Positions 33,985 to 44,929 of a DNA stretch of 64,000 nucleotides are shown one piece after another (position 1 is the stretch's first letter; each line of letters starts with the position of its first letter). A program made the position numbers and the translations under genes. The notes under the pieces were generated by a model, which saw nothing but the letters and a program-made list of their open reading frames with translations, did no database searches and had not been told where the DNA came from. This DNA comes from Capitulum mitella (Eukaryota > Arthropoda > Thecostraca > Pollicipedomorpha > Pollicipedidae), in assembly GCA_030062745.1 (NCBI GenBank), contig CP099844.1, forward strand, positions 7,277,551 through 7,341,550. Direction: 5' to 3'.

Positions 33985-36900
33985 GGGGAAGGCGGAGTAA
34001 AGCGGCCCATAGCGGTAAAGTGGACCACCGGCCCTTCAGCAGCGGCAGATGCTGCTTCCTCCTGCAAAACGGTACAGCTAACATCCGCCATGTTTGCAGC
34101 AGTTGCCCACGAAGTTTGGTAGTGAGGCCGTGCGGCGTTCGTGCGCGACGACAAAATCTCTCCCTTTTTGGCCAGCAGATCCAAGGAAAGACATGTTAAA
34201 ATTCGCCAATTATACTTTGTTAGCATTAGTTACAACAACCTGGTTGTCATTTATTCTTAACTCATTTGAATGTGGGTCTTTGGGTATTATTCAATTATGG
34301 GCTGTGCTAAAAACATTGCGGACAACTCGTCTTTCGAGATGGCAGTCGTTGCAGGGAAAGTGGACCACTTGTGGTCCACTTTACCCCTTTACTGGTCCAT
34401 CTTGTTCCTTTCGTTTGTGCGAAATCACTACCGTATCTTGAGGTGTTTTTAAGAGGAAAGATGGGAACTTCTTTCCTTGAAATCAAAGGGTTGCCAAAAT
34501 TTGTCGCCAGGAAGCTATTAGCTCGCCAGGGTTCTGATTCAGGATCGCTGGAGCCACTTCTAAGGGGTGGGCATTTATGCTTAGTTCCAGTTGCAGTATC
34601 AGTTCCCTTCCGGTCCTGAGCGTTGCCAGGAGTTTGGACAGATCGCCAAGGGAGACTGTAGCTCTTTGCCTTCCGCTGGTGTCGCCCTGTTTCAAATGGT
34701 TTTCTTCCTCTTCAATATTTCTCCTGTGTGTATCGATCACCCCCGTCAACCGATATTCTGCCTTCACTCTGTCGAGTCCACAGCAAGTTTTTCGGCAAAC
34801 AATCCCTGGTTTTAAGAACGCATTGCAAACTTTGGGTTCGCCCATTCATTACGTTTAAATTGTTAGAACGATTGGAAAAATACTACTACTTATACCTCCC
34901 CTTTTACAAGTGTATTTGCCCTTGAACATTATGGATGCATAACGCCAGACCTTTACCAACTTCCTTGCGAACAAAATGGTATGTCCGCCTCTCCATTTTC
35001 CCTGCCATTTAATACTGCTCCTGTCCATATTGCATGGAAATATTTGACGTAAAATCCTTTTTCCCTTCCCTGCTCGCCGGATGCCCAATTTCCATTCCGT
35101 GACGACATCAGTGGGTAATATTTTTTATGTGTTTCTACAAATGCCACGCACTTATGCAAGCCGAAGTCGGAGCATGAGAAGTGGGATCCCGACAAAATGA
35201 AGCCTGTGATCGACGCAGTAATGGAGATAAAGATAAAATATCTAAACGTGTGACAGCGTTTCGGGGTTTCCAACACAATCCTCAAACGAAGAGTCAAAGA
35301 CTAAAATAGAGAAGCGAAAGGGTCCAAGGAAATGTTAGGAAGACGCAGACCCGTATTCAGTGAAGCTCAGGAAAAGGAGCTTGTGGACCACATCCTTCTC
35401 ATGGAAAGGAGACTGTATAAACTTACTGCCAAAGATGTCCGGTTTTTAGCATTGCAGAAAGCACACTGAAATAACATCCCTCACAGCTTCAACAGAGCCA
35501 GCGAACTCGCGGGAAAGGAACGGATGATCGGGTTTCAGAAAAGACATCCAGATGTGGCTCTTCGCTTACCTGAGGTCATGTCAGCCGCACGTGTCTGGGC
35601 ATTTCATCGTGTGAATGTTGACCAATTTCTTGGTCTTTGAAGGAAGTCATGAGCACCCAGCATTTCCCGGCCCACCGAATCATTAACTGTAATGAGACTG
35701 GGGTGTCCACTGTCCAAACAAAGTCATCAAAAGTGTTTACTCTGAAGGGGAGGTAGGTCGAAAGTGGGCAGCCTGACTTCAGTTGAACTTGGAGTGCTGG
35801 CATGTCATCTGCAGCCTGACGTGTCATCACCGCAGCCTCTGTCATCTGCATTGCCGCCGGCGGCATCTTGATGCCTCCGTTCCTAATCTTCCCACGGGTT
35901 CGGACGAAGGCTGAAATTCTGAATGACGTACCTCCCGGAATTGGGAGTGCATGCCATTTTTCAGGCTGGATGCAGCTGAACATCTTCACTAAGTGGTTCA
36001 GACATTTTCTCTACCACGCCTAGCCTACCAGAGACGATTCAGCACTACTGATTCTGGACGGGCACATGTTGCACACGAAAAACCTGGATGTTGTTGACAT
36101 GGCAAAAGAGAACCACGTCACCAATATCGTGCTGCCGCATCACTGCACTCATAAGCTCCTGGATGCCGGGTTCATGTTCCCACTGAACACGTCCTAACAC
36201 ATTCTTGGGTTCACGTTCGTTTTCACGTTCAGGACAGGCAGCTGAAAAGTGGCTCAGAAACAGCCTCGGGCGGGTTGCGACTGCGCATCAAGTGGCCGAA
36301 CTGTTTGGTGAGGCTTGTCTTCGGGCTTCGATTCCAGCATCGGCTGTCAATGGTTTCCGAAGAACTGGCATTTGCCCATGTGATCGCAATACCTTTGGCG
36401 ACGAAGACGGCCGAGATCACCGAGCAGCCAAACAAGAGCGTCCACGGCGAGCTGGAGGAGAGCACCCGAGCAGAACCGGAGGACAGCACTGGACGAGAGC
36501 CGAACGCGAATGCTGGAGTAGAGCGGATGGGGGGGGGGGGGAAGCAGCCCGTGGAGATTCGGAGCCGGCAGCAGCCTTCAGCTCAGCTCCATCACCGCCT
36601 GAGTCTGCTGCCCATAACCAGCCCGGGGGGCAGTGTTCCATAACGACGACATCAGTTCAGTCCGTAAGTGAATCAGACTAGGTTGGCAGAGCCAGGCCCG
36701 GCCCGAGCAGCGAAGTACTTGCAGTCTTACCTTGTGGCATCATTCCGGTGCCACAAGCAGGCCGCCGATGTCAGACGTCACGGGAGGACGGACGTAAAAA
36801 AGGGAAGACGAAAGTGATGACCAGCTTTCCGTGCAAACGTCAGCTGAGAGAGGAAAAGGCGGAAAAGTCCACCGAAAGGAGAGAGAGGAGCAAGAAGTGC

Positions 36901-37280
36901 GCTCGTAAGACACTGCAGGTACAGCTGAGTGACGAGGAAGCCAGTGACGGTGACACACCATGTCTGTATTGCACCGATATCTTTAGTCTCTCTGCAGCTG
37001 GAGAAGGTTAGGTTTGCTGTTGCAGGTGCAAGAAGTGGGCGCACGAGATGTGCTCTGGGGTTGATGAGGACGACGATGACTACGTGCGACACGTGTGTGC
37101 AAGGAGACGCTGTACGCGCCTTATTCAAGTCAGACCAGTGCTTTTGTGGAAAGCACGCGTATACAACGAGAGAGAAATGTTACATGTACGAGACTGCCAC
37201 CGCTGAACTAAGGAAACCGATCAGCTTAAGCTACAATAAGACGTCATTTCTTAATTGGTCCACTTTACCCCACCTTCCCC
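33985..37280 (+). mobile_element. pogo-like DNA transposon, decayed, nested in a MITE
   Basis: 3,296 bp. The left end GGGGAAGGCGGAGTAAAGCG and the right end read inward GGGGAAGGTGGGGTAAAGTG form the inverted repeats. The target was the TA-rich core of the host MITE: the right flank is TATATA, the left reads CA where TA is expected. An inner GTAAAGTGGACCAC / GTGGTCCACTTTACC pair near 34014 and 34372 repeats the end motif. It contains the degenerate transposase 35144-37165. Confidence 0.8.
35144..37165 (+). pseudogene. pogo-family transposase with C-terminal zinc finger, decayed
   Basis: Plus-strand pieces in several frames keep the family order. ATGCCACGCACTTATG starts near 35144. A Psq-type helix-turn-helix follows (FGVSNTILKRRVK, about 35255), then the CENP-B-like domain (FSEAQEKELVDHILLMERRL and LTAKDVRFLALQKAH, from 35350; GFQKRHPDVALRLPE, 35530). 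The DDE core has NCNETGVSTVQTKSSKVF (about 35688; the first catalytic Asp is replaced, NCNET for NVDET), then LLILDGHMLHTKNLDVVDMA (36050) and LPHHCTHKLLDAGFM (36130). AEKWLRNSLGRVATAHQVAE (36240) and NGFRRTGICPCDRNTF follow. A Cys-rich PHD-like finger (TPCLYC at about 36958, then CCRCKKWAHEMCSG) closes it. Several stops and frameshifts make it nonfunctional. Confidence 0.85.
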
Positions 37281-37459
37281 TATATATACCTATATACGTG
37301 GGGATAAATGCAATTCTTTATTTGATAAATAGTAACTGAAAAACTTATAAATTTCCGTTGGCTAAACTTAAGTGGGTTAAATCCGTCGAGAAACCCACAT
37401 GTCGGGCTCTCGGCTCGGCCCCCCAATCATTTACAGCAATCGGTGCCCCTGATTTAAAA

Positions 37460-39515
37460 TTTCGAAATTAATGTAGGTTTTGTAATGATACAGCCATGGT
37501 AATTTTAGCATTAATCTCAAATCTTTGTCTTCACGACACGGCCTAATAACCACTGTTGCAACAGTTTTGGGACCAATATTCTGCAAACTGGATTCTTCGC
37601 CTTAATAACATTGACCTAGAAAAACCATAAATGTTTGCGACAGTTTTGTAATTATGACCACAAATCTGGAACCTGTGCAGACATGCGGAATGGAGCACTG
37701 AACTAATCAATACCATTTGCGGATCCGAAGCTCACCATTTGGTAGAAAACTTAGGAACATTTCTTTCCGCTCTCCGTTTCAGACAGAAACTGCAAACGTT
37801 TTGTTTTTGAAACAAACATTTGTTCATACACTTCATTTTTTAATGGTAAAACAAAGCGACCAAAATCTGAGGAGAAATCAACATTTGGATGTATGTTAGG
37901 CTACAACGAGAGAGATTTAGCCCTTCCTTAGCGCTTGGTCTGGATCTACACGTGAGCAGTTCACTATGCACGACACACCTTGTTAGACCTGGGAAACCCA
38001 GTTCTTCGTATGATGCAGACATATTGTGCGATGTAGTGTCATTCATACGCTGTGCTTAAGAATGATGCATGTAATTGCATGAGGTGACATTCATTCATAA
38101 GACCGGTTGCCATGTTATTACAACCAATTTGGCAGGTGAAAGTGGAGACCTTTTTCAAACCGATTTTTTTTATTTCAGTGAAATATTACACATTATAAGC
38201 CATATGAACATCAAAAGGGGTATGCCTCCACAACGCCATTTTCACCTCGCAATGCTGCTATCAATAAGCCAAAAGTTCAAGGCGACAGTGCCGGTAATGA
38301 TCGTACTTCTTCACTTGCCACCGGCTTTTATTTTCGAACTGGGTCGAATCCAAATGCGTCAAGCAGATTCCTCACAAAAAAAATGTTGAATGAATGTGGT
38401 AACACTCACCTGCGCATTCTCCTTCCAATAGTTACTGAATATCACCTCGCAAAAAAAAACGCATTTTTCCATATGCCGTATCACTGTGGTACAAACCCAC
38501 ATGCCAACCACAAAGATGGCAGCGCTCATACCGCGCCGGCCAATATAAGCCAATGGCAGCAACCGATCTCCCCATCTATATCTGTGATTCAGACGATGTC
38601 AGCTGCCTTCGGCAGAATCTGAGTCCACGTTGCGCCTGAAATGTGTGACGTCACAACAAACGGCTGAATGGATTACCCAGCATGCGGGCTAAATCAGTAG
38701 CCGAATCGGCCGCTGAAAATAACCATGGAAAACCTGGTTTGAACCGGTCTTTAGAATTGACGTTAGTATAATCATCGACGTTGGTGCAAGACGCTAAAAA
38801 TAACTCGCAAATATTCACTGGAAAAGGCGTGTCGATTTTCATTCAAGCTTCAGACAGACTGATGCATCAGATGCAAATTTAGCAATTTCTGGAGTCCTAC
38901 CGTTAGGTCTGATATAAATTTATTCTTACATTCGTTCCGCGGACTCTTTCGGCCTAGTAAATTTTGCAGCTGTATAACTTCGACTTTTTAATGGTCTGAA
39001 ATCAACAGCATATTCCTTTCGCCGTCCCTGAAATATAACTTTAGATTATAAAAAACTACATGTCATGAAATGTGAAAAATATATGCAGTACAGAAATGAC
39101 ACCAAAGTTATATTTTCTCCAAGAGTTTACGCACATCATTAAACTGCAACTCAATCCCACGTATCAGGGTAGGATCATGTGTGATAATTCAGTCTATCTT
39201 GCCCTAGAATAAAACTAAGATAGCGTCCAATAATAATAACAAAAAATACTTTCTACGGTTGGGACATTTTTGAAAACGTGTGCAGTGGCCCTTTGTTATC
39301 ACAATCGGACCTATTTTTTGCACACAATACGAGGCCCATCTTCCGAACAGAATCGTCGCGTGGAGCCAGAGATGAATGGACTGGGCCATCGAACAGTGGC
39401 AGGATAATTCTGTTACAAAGAGCCAGGGACGGGAAAGAGGTGCGATTCATCATGTTAATAGCCGCTTTCATATCAGCATTGGCAGGCTCAGCGCTGTCCC
39501 AATGGCAGCCTCTGA
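37460..39515. other. gene-free stretch
   Basis: AT-rich, with no gene or structured repeat supported. Confidence 0.4.
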
Positions 39516-39521
39516 GCACCA

Positions 39522-39787
39522 CGACCGGCGGACATCAGTACGACCGACAGATCTCGCTCAGTACGACCGACAGACCTCGCTCAGTACGACCGGCAGACCT
39601 CGCTCAATAAGACCGGCAGACCTCAGCACGACCGACAGACCTCGCCCAGTGCGACCGGCAGACCTCGCTCAATACGACCGGCAGACCCCTTCCCGTACGA
39701 CGGTCAGACCCCTTCCCGTATGACGGGCAGACCCTACCCCACACAACCGACAGACATTCCCGTACGACCGTCAGAACCCGTCCCGTG
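39522..39787 (+). repeat. 23-bp tandem repeat array
   Basis: About twelve units near the consensus CGACCGRCAGACCTCGCTCA followed by RTA. Two or three units are shortened, and the last units change to CCCTTCCCGTA. The short plus-strand frames here (TDRPRSVRPADLAQYDRQT-like) are repeat translations. Confidence 0.85.
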
Positions 39788-39799
39788 CAATCGACACGG

Positions 39800-40485
39800 G
39801 ATGGGTTCTTTCATAAACGCACGCGATGAGGGCCCGCGCGTTATCCCGTGCGTTAATGACAATTGATGCTTAGAGCAGGCGACCGAACAACGGACAAACG
39901 TTACCATCGAAGCAGTTGCGAAAACGATGCTACTTCGCTTTCCCACGGGTTTAGTTATGAGTTTTCCGTACCCTTGGGAATGGGCCTGCCATAGGTGTAG
40001 TACGGTTTTTAGTAGACGTAATTACTCATTTTGCCGCATGGGTAGCTGGGTAAAATTTGGCTGCATGGGTAGCTGGGCAAAATTTGGCTAGTCAGCCTAG
40101 GCTAGAAGTGTACACTGATATCGATATACACATGTATATCGGTTCGACTCGAATGAATAAGTACGGGGAACTTCTTCTCGAGACAGCTGATTTGCTCACC
40201 GATTTTACAATTACAGAGACCATAAGAGTCATTGTCGGACAGTTTTAGTTGATGCATGTGTGGCCACATGCGCCTGATCCAGACAAAACCAGATGGTCAT
40301 ATTTAGCAGGTTGGCTAGATTACTCAGTAACTGATAACACTAATGGTTGACCCAGTTAACGGTTAGTTTTCCGAAGTAGTAAGTACGAATGATGAACGAA
40401 TAAAACGCAAATAAGAAAGCAACAGTTAGTAAGTTTTAGCGTTGCCTTAACAAGCTTAGTAGTCAGGAAAATAAATTTCAGTAAA
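39800..40485. other. gene-free stretch
   Basis: Only a small local repeat (GGGTAGCTGGG at about 40038 and 40067). Confidence 0.4.
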
Positions 40486-40489
40486 CCAT

Positions 40490-40730
40490 CCGTCGGGGCA
40501 AATTGCCAACGTCGGCCGCCGTCACGGCGCCACAACACGGTACGGCGGCCCGAGGTCGGTGCCTGATGTCGCTGGGGACGGCCGCCGGGCCGGCACGACA
40601 TGCCGCGGGCCGCCGTCACGTCCCTTCAGCACGGCAGGTGGGCCCGGGCCCCGACCCCGTCCCCGAAGAACAACGTCTCCGACCAACAAAAACAACGGCA
40701 GCTCCACTGTCGAAACACCATGCACTGAGA
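40490..40730. other. CpG-rich segment
   Basis: GC-rich, with mirror frames on both strands. It leads directly into the 88-bp duplication with CCAAT and CRE-like motifs, so a promoter is conceivable. No transcript start is visible. Confidence 0.3.
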
Positions 40731-40892
40731 GGGCCGACCAATGGCCCAGCACTCATCGCCCAATCCGGTGAAGAGCACTGACGTCGACTGACGGCCGTTT
40801 GACGGCCATGCACTGAGAGGGCCGACCAATGGCCCAGCACTCATCGCCCAATCCGATGAAGAGCACTGACGTCGACTGACGGCCGTTTGACG
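40718..40892 (+). repeat. 88-bp tandem duplication with CCAAT and CRE-like motifs
   Basis: Two nearly identical units begin CCATGCACTGAGAGGGCCGA at 40718 and 40806. One difference is seen by eye (ATCCGGTGAAG versus ATCCGATGAAG). Each contains GACCAATGG (CCAAT box) and TGACGTCGACTGACGG (CRE-like). Confidence 0.85.
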
Positions 40893-41124
40893 GCTCTCTC
40901 AAGCCAGCGCCTCACAAACAGCGCACAGAACGCGAGAGCTGTTTGTCAGAACGCTGTGGCCCGTCTGTACCACAGTAGCGGTCACGAGATGACTTGGACG
41001 CTCGGTGCCAAATGCAGATAGGAGTCAGCTGAGTTAATTAAACGTGCATTCATATGATGGTTTATCAACAGGCACCGACTACATGTAGCCTGGCAACAGG
41101 GCAGAGCGCCAGCGGGTTGGAAAT

Positions 41125-41913
41125 TTGGAAAACACGAACAAAGCTCGTTCATTTTCAGAGGAAAATCAGCAGGCATACATCGCATCAGTCAAGCGATCTG
41201 ATGCCTCTCTTTCAGGATGTCAGACTGGAACGAACGGCATGATCAGTATGGGTAAAATACAGGCTTTGCAAGATGTGTTTCATTGCACTTTCTGCGATAT
41301 AAAATGGTATGTTACGGAGCACAATGCCCTTCAGGAAAGCTCACAACCTATTAGCTGTGGGGATTTTATGCTGGGCAATCCTGATTTCTCACGTCTTCCT
41401 GAACAACACCTCCCTCCAAGGCAGCTCTCGTTCGGCATGCGGAAACAGGCGGAACGTTCAAGCGTGCAAGACTGTGACTCCCTCCACTGGACGAGAGCGA
41501 TATTTATTACCGTGCCGTGTCGCGTGCGGGCGCGGAGCTTGTTTTCCCGCAGCCGCGGCGGGCGCTGTCCTGTTCCGAGCCCGTCTGGTCCGCCGTCCCT
41601 CCGCGGGACGATCGGTCGCCGAATGAACAGCAGCCCTGACAGTGTTCGGCACGCCGCGCCGCCGCCGGCCCCGCGCAACACGACCATTCGGCGAGTAACA
41701 GCATCAGTGCCGAAAAACACCGTGGCGCGTGCTGATCAGCGGCGACGAACGAACGGCCGTCTCGGGGGCTCGGCTGCGGAGGTCGCTCCGGCACCGTGGG
41801 GTGACGCGCACCGGTTAACAGCGGAACTGCGGCAAGCTCTGGCGCTGTCTGAAAGGGGCACGGTGAAGGATGCCGAAATTCATCCGGAGATTCCGCGTGT
41901 ACCCCATGTTTAG
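41125..41913 (+). other. 262-codon open frame over a CpG-rich block, unassigned
   Basis: The longest open frame outside transposons and the channel gene. Codons 1-115 lie in ordinary DNA. From about 41480 it runs through CpG-rich sequence, where long mirror frames exist on the other strand too, giving Arg/Pro/Ser-rich text. No domain, signal peptide or membrane span is evident. It may be chance openness due to GC content, or part of an unrecognised exon. Confidence 0.2.
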
Positions 41914-42865
41914 CGAAGGGATTCTGCGGATTCCGTCAAATCCCGTGCAGGTTTCCTACAGAAACTGGCATGCATCGTGCTTGACCTGCGAGCAGTTGCC
42001 GAATCTCCTGCAGGTGCTTTAGCAATCTCCTGCAGTCTCTGACACGAGGTCTGCGGAACATGCCAAATTTCGCATGGGAATTCTGCGGAGTATGTCGAAT
42101 GTCCGGTATGGTTTCTGCAAAGTATTTCAAAAAGTAATGTGCAAGAATTCCGCAAGGCTTCAGGAATTCTGCGAAATACGTTGTATCCGCCACTCTATGG
42201 CTAGCCCGTGCGCGGTTCTGCTCCAGCATAACGCCGTTTGCGCCGGTGGCATTACACACGGTAAGTCGCAGGGAATTAGTACGCAATTTCATGTCGCAAC
42301 GTCCTGGTTACGGAGTTTTTTTTTGCGTTCCGATTACGCCCATCAGGACCATCGCTAACCCTTGAGACTGGTGATTACATCAGAACATCATCTGCAACTA
42401 CGCCTACGACTGCGGAACAATTTGTAGGCGGCCATCCCTAGCCGCGCACAGACTACCGCCCGCGCTCCTCCCTCCCCCCATGCGCCTTAGCGCCTAAGCC
42501 GGCAAATGGCCTCCTTCGTCTTTATAACGGCAGCGGTCATACATTCGATCCGCGAAAAGATCAGGCAGGTCAGGTCAAACTTCGGCCGGCGGTCATTTGC
42601 ATAATGGAAATTTACGCATCAGAGGCCTCAATAACCGCTGTTCTACGGACTATGAGCCGTATAAGCGATACAGGGGATTTGAGGAGTGACAGAGAGTACA
42701 TTTTTATCCATTTGCAATTGATGTGAAGCCCACAAACGCTACGTTATCATGACAAACCACCTGGGCGTATGGCCGCCCGTTGCTGTTCCTGACTAGACGA
42801 ATTCTAATCCAGCGGCTACTTCAGTTTCATTTTTAAATAGGTCTTCGTCATCTCATTATTTTTTT
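41914..42865. other. gene-free stretch with diffuse GAATTCTGCGGA-type repeats
   Basis: Between 41915 and 42190, ATTCTGCGGATTCC, ATCTCCTGCAG and GAATTCTGCGGAG recur irregularly on both strands. No gene. Confidence 0.4.
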
Positions 42866-43500
42866 CCACGATCTTGTCGTTTTTTTCGAGGGCCAAAAAA
42901 AGGCCCCCCAAAAGTTTTGGGGCAGCAAAAACATACTCTTGCCCCTGCCCCCTGTTGGGCCGCCCTGTATCACAAGTTGTCATTAACAGAAAAGAATTGC
43001 GCGGCGCAAATTACATGCAACGCCGGAGCTGTCATTCAAAATCGAAGCAGCTGAAAGCGTGTTTTGCACGCGTTTAGCGAGTGAGCTTTCATATACTGCG
43101 GTCGCACGGAAAAGTTCAGGTCGAGGCGTTTGTCAGTCAGTGTGTCAGTGTGTTCAAGCTTCGGAGCCTTTAGCGTCCGAGCGCGCCAGCCGATCGCTAC
43201 GCAAGTGGCACCATCGGTTGCGCCAACTCGGCGGACAAATTGCGATGCAAGTTTCGAAGCGATTCGCGGCGTGTGGCATATGCCACGTGTCGCGCGCCGG
43301 GCATCTGCAGAGTTCACTAAATTACGGGTGGAGATCAAACGGTGGGTCCCACCTGTGGCTACTCGCTTTTGTCGTCGGCACCAACGTGCGATCCAGGCAC
43401 GTGCTCCGATCTGGACTAAAGAACCTTCGAGTGCCGTCAGAAGTGACCTAGGCGGCTGAAATTTCGTTGGTAGATAGACCAGTACTAGGACCATCCAACG

Positions 43501-43553
43501 ATACCCCACATGACATGTGGGTATCATAACCATATCCCACATGTGGGGTATGG
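43501..43553. repeat. two neighbouring palindromes with CACATGTG cores
   Basis: 43501-43524 folds as CCCACATG-A-CATGTGGG within ATAC...GTAT. 43536-43547 is the perfect palindrome CCCACATGTGGG, also inside AT...GTAT. They look like a duplicated motif; CACATGTG is an E-box class site. Confidence 0.75.
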
Positions 43554-43854
43554 ACATGGTACAACGAGTCACGTGCAGCGCACGTGCGCCTCTTTTACAC
43601 TCCTGCATTTTTATGGGTCCGTAGCTGGGACGCAGACAGCGCAGTTTGGTGCGATGGTGGTGCGATACGATGGCCTGCGAAGGCGGATGAACAGCTGGGA
43701 GATCAATTTCGACGAATTCAGGTCGAAGCGGGAGTGCAGCTTGCATGTGAAGCGCAAGGTGCCGAAGAATAACACCCGTTCTTTAATTGCCACAAAAGTA
43801 CTTCCGCTGGGCTGTTAAAAAGGACGTTTTGCCCTTCAATGGCTTTAGCATGTT

Positions 43855-44820
43855 GTGAACAGGACGCACGTGCTGCGCTGCACTCGTTTGCCATTCAGGC
43901 TTTTTGTTTGGGATTCGTTGATGCTGGAGGCGCTAAATTTTGAGGAGAAATGCAAAACCACTATCGCCATCAAGGGCAAGCAAGATTTAGGGCATCAGTG
44001 GCAAGATGCCATTCATGTGAGAGTGCAACTTGTTGGACTTGGGATTCTCCGTTTGTGGAGAGTTTGTGATACCTACCTTAGTATCTTCACTTAGATAAAG
44101 GTATTAAACGGATGTACAAATCTGCGTGCGGTGCAAAGCCTCGATTCTGACCCCATACCAAACGTGTAACGTGTTGGTTTGCCTCTAGTCCAGAGAAGTG
44201 GGGAAAATAAATCGTATGGTTTTTGCGATGTTCTTGTACTTTCCGTCCTAATAATGCCTTTAAGTCATCATACGCCTGAGCAACTACATCCAAACATTAG
44301 TGCCTAAAGTGACTTGTTATTCTTACTAGCCCAATTAAAAACGGCATGCTCTCACGATCAGAATGGGAGAAAAGGACTAGAATTACGTCTTAATTCAAAT
44401 GACAGGACGCTGCTAGTATGGAATTGATTCTAGAACAGAAGTTTGCAAGACTGCCTAACGCAAGGCGGGTTTTTCTGTCCGTGGGTGCAGGTTTTTATTC
44501 CTTCCTGGGTGTTTCGATAAACCCACGATTAATTTGGCACTGCCAAAGATTTGCACATTCAACATGGAACCGTATGGGGTGGGCACCTACAATGATTTGC
44601 AGTTCCAAGGGCAATGCATGAGAGGTCACCCCATCGATTAGAACAGATTATATTCCTTGTTGTTGTATGCAGATTGGTAAGTTAGTTAATGATGAAGTCA
44701 AAATTAGCATGGTTTGGAAACAGAAATACAGAATTTGGTCGTAATTTGAAGCATAAAAGATCAGGAATCAAGCGAAAATCGTAACAAGCAGCCACCACAT
44801 GGTCATATCGTAACTTTGAC
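43855..44820. other. gene-free stretch
   Basis: No supported gene; small frames only. Confidence 0.4.
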
Positions 44821-44824
44821 TGTG

Positions 44825-44926
44825 GGTTAAACTTCCGCCACAGAATCAGCTATTACCTGAAATTGCACGATTGGGTGTAGGGTCAGAGTCTATGCAACAA
44901 GCTCTCCTTAGCACAGACTCTGACCC
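44825..44926 (+). repeat. dispersed repeat ending in a 12-bp-stem hairpin
   Basis: ACTTCCGCCACAGAATCAGC through GGGTCAGAGTC matches 54546-54640 on the same strand (ACTTCCGCCACAACAATCAG). GGGTCAGAGTCT at 44880-44891 is perfectly complementary to 44915-44926, with further TGC/GCA pairing inside. Confidence 0.6.
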
Positions 44927-44929
44927 CTA

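Larger units (their letters stand above)
33768..37451. mobile_element. hAT-type MITE, AGGGGTGTCGATTT family, copy 2, split by a pogo-like element
   Basis: Starts CAGGGGTGTCGATTTGTATT (33768) and ends AATCGGTGCCCCTG (37451). The 8-bp duplication ATTTAAAA is perfect at 33760-33767 and 37452-37459. The interior matches copies 1 and 3 up to 33984 and again from 37281 (TTTCCGTTGGCTAAACTT). The pogo-like element 33985-37280 occupies the TA-rich centre, so without it the MITE is about 390 bp. Confidence 0.85.

Noticed and set aside
43036-43746. A 236-codon minus-strand open frame
   Set aside because: Long mirror frames exist on the plus strand. No domain, membrane span or splice context supports it.
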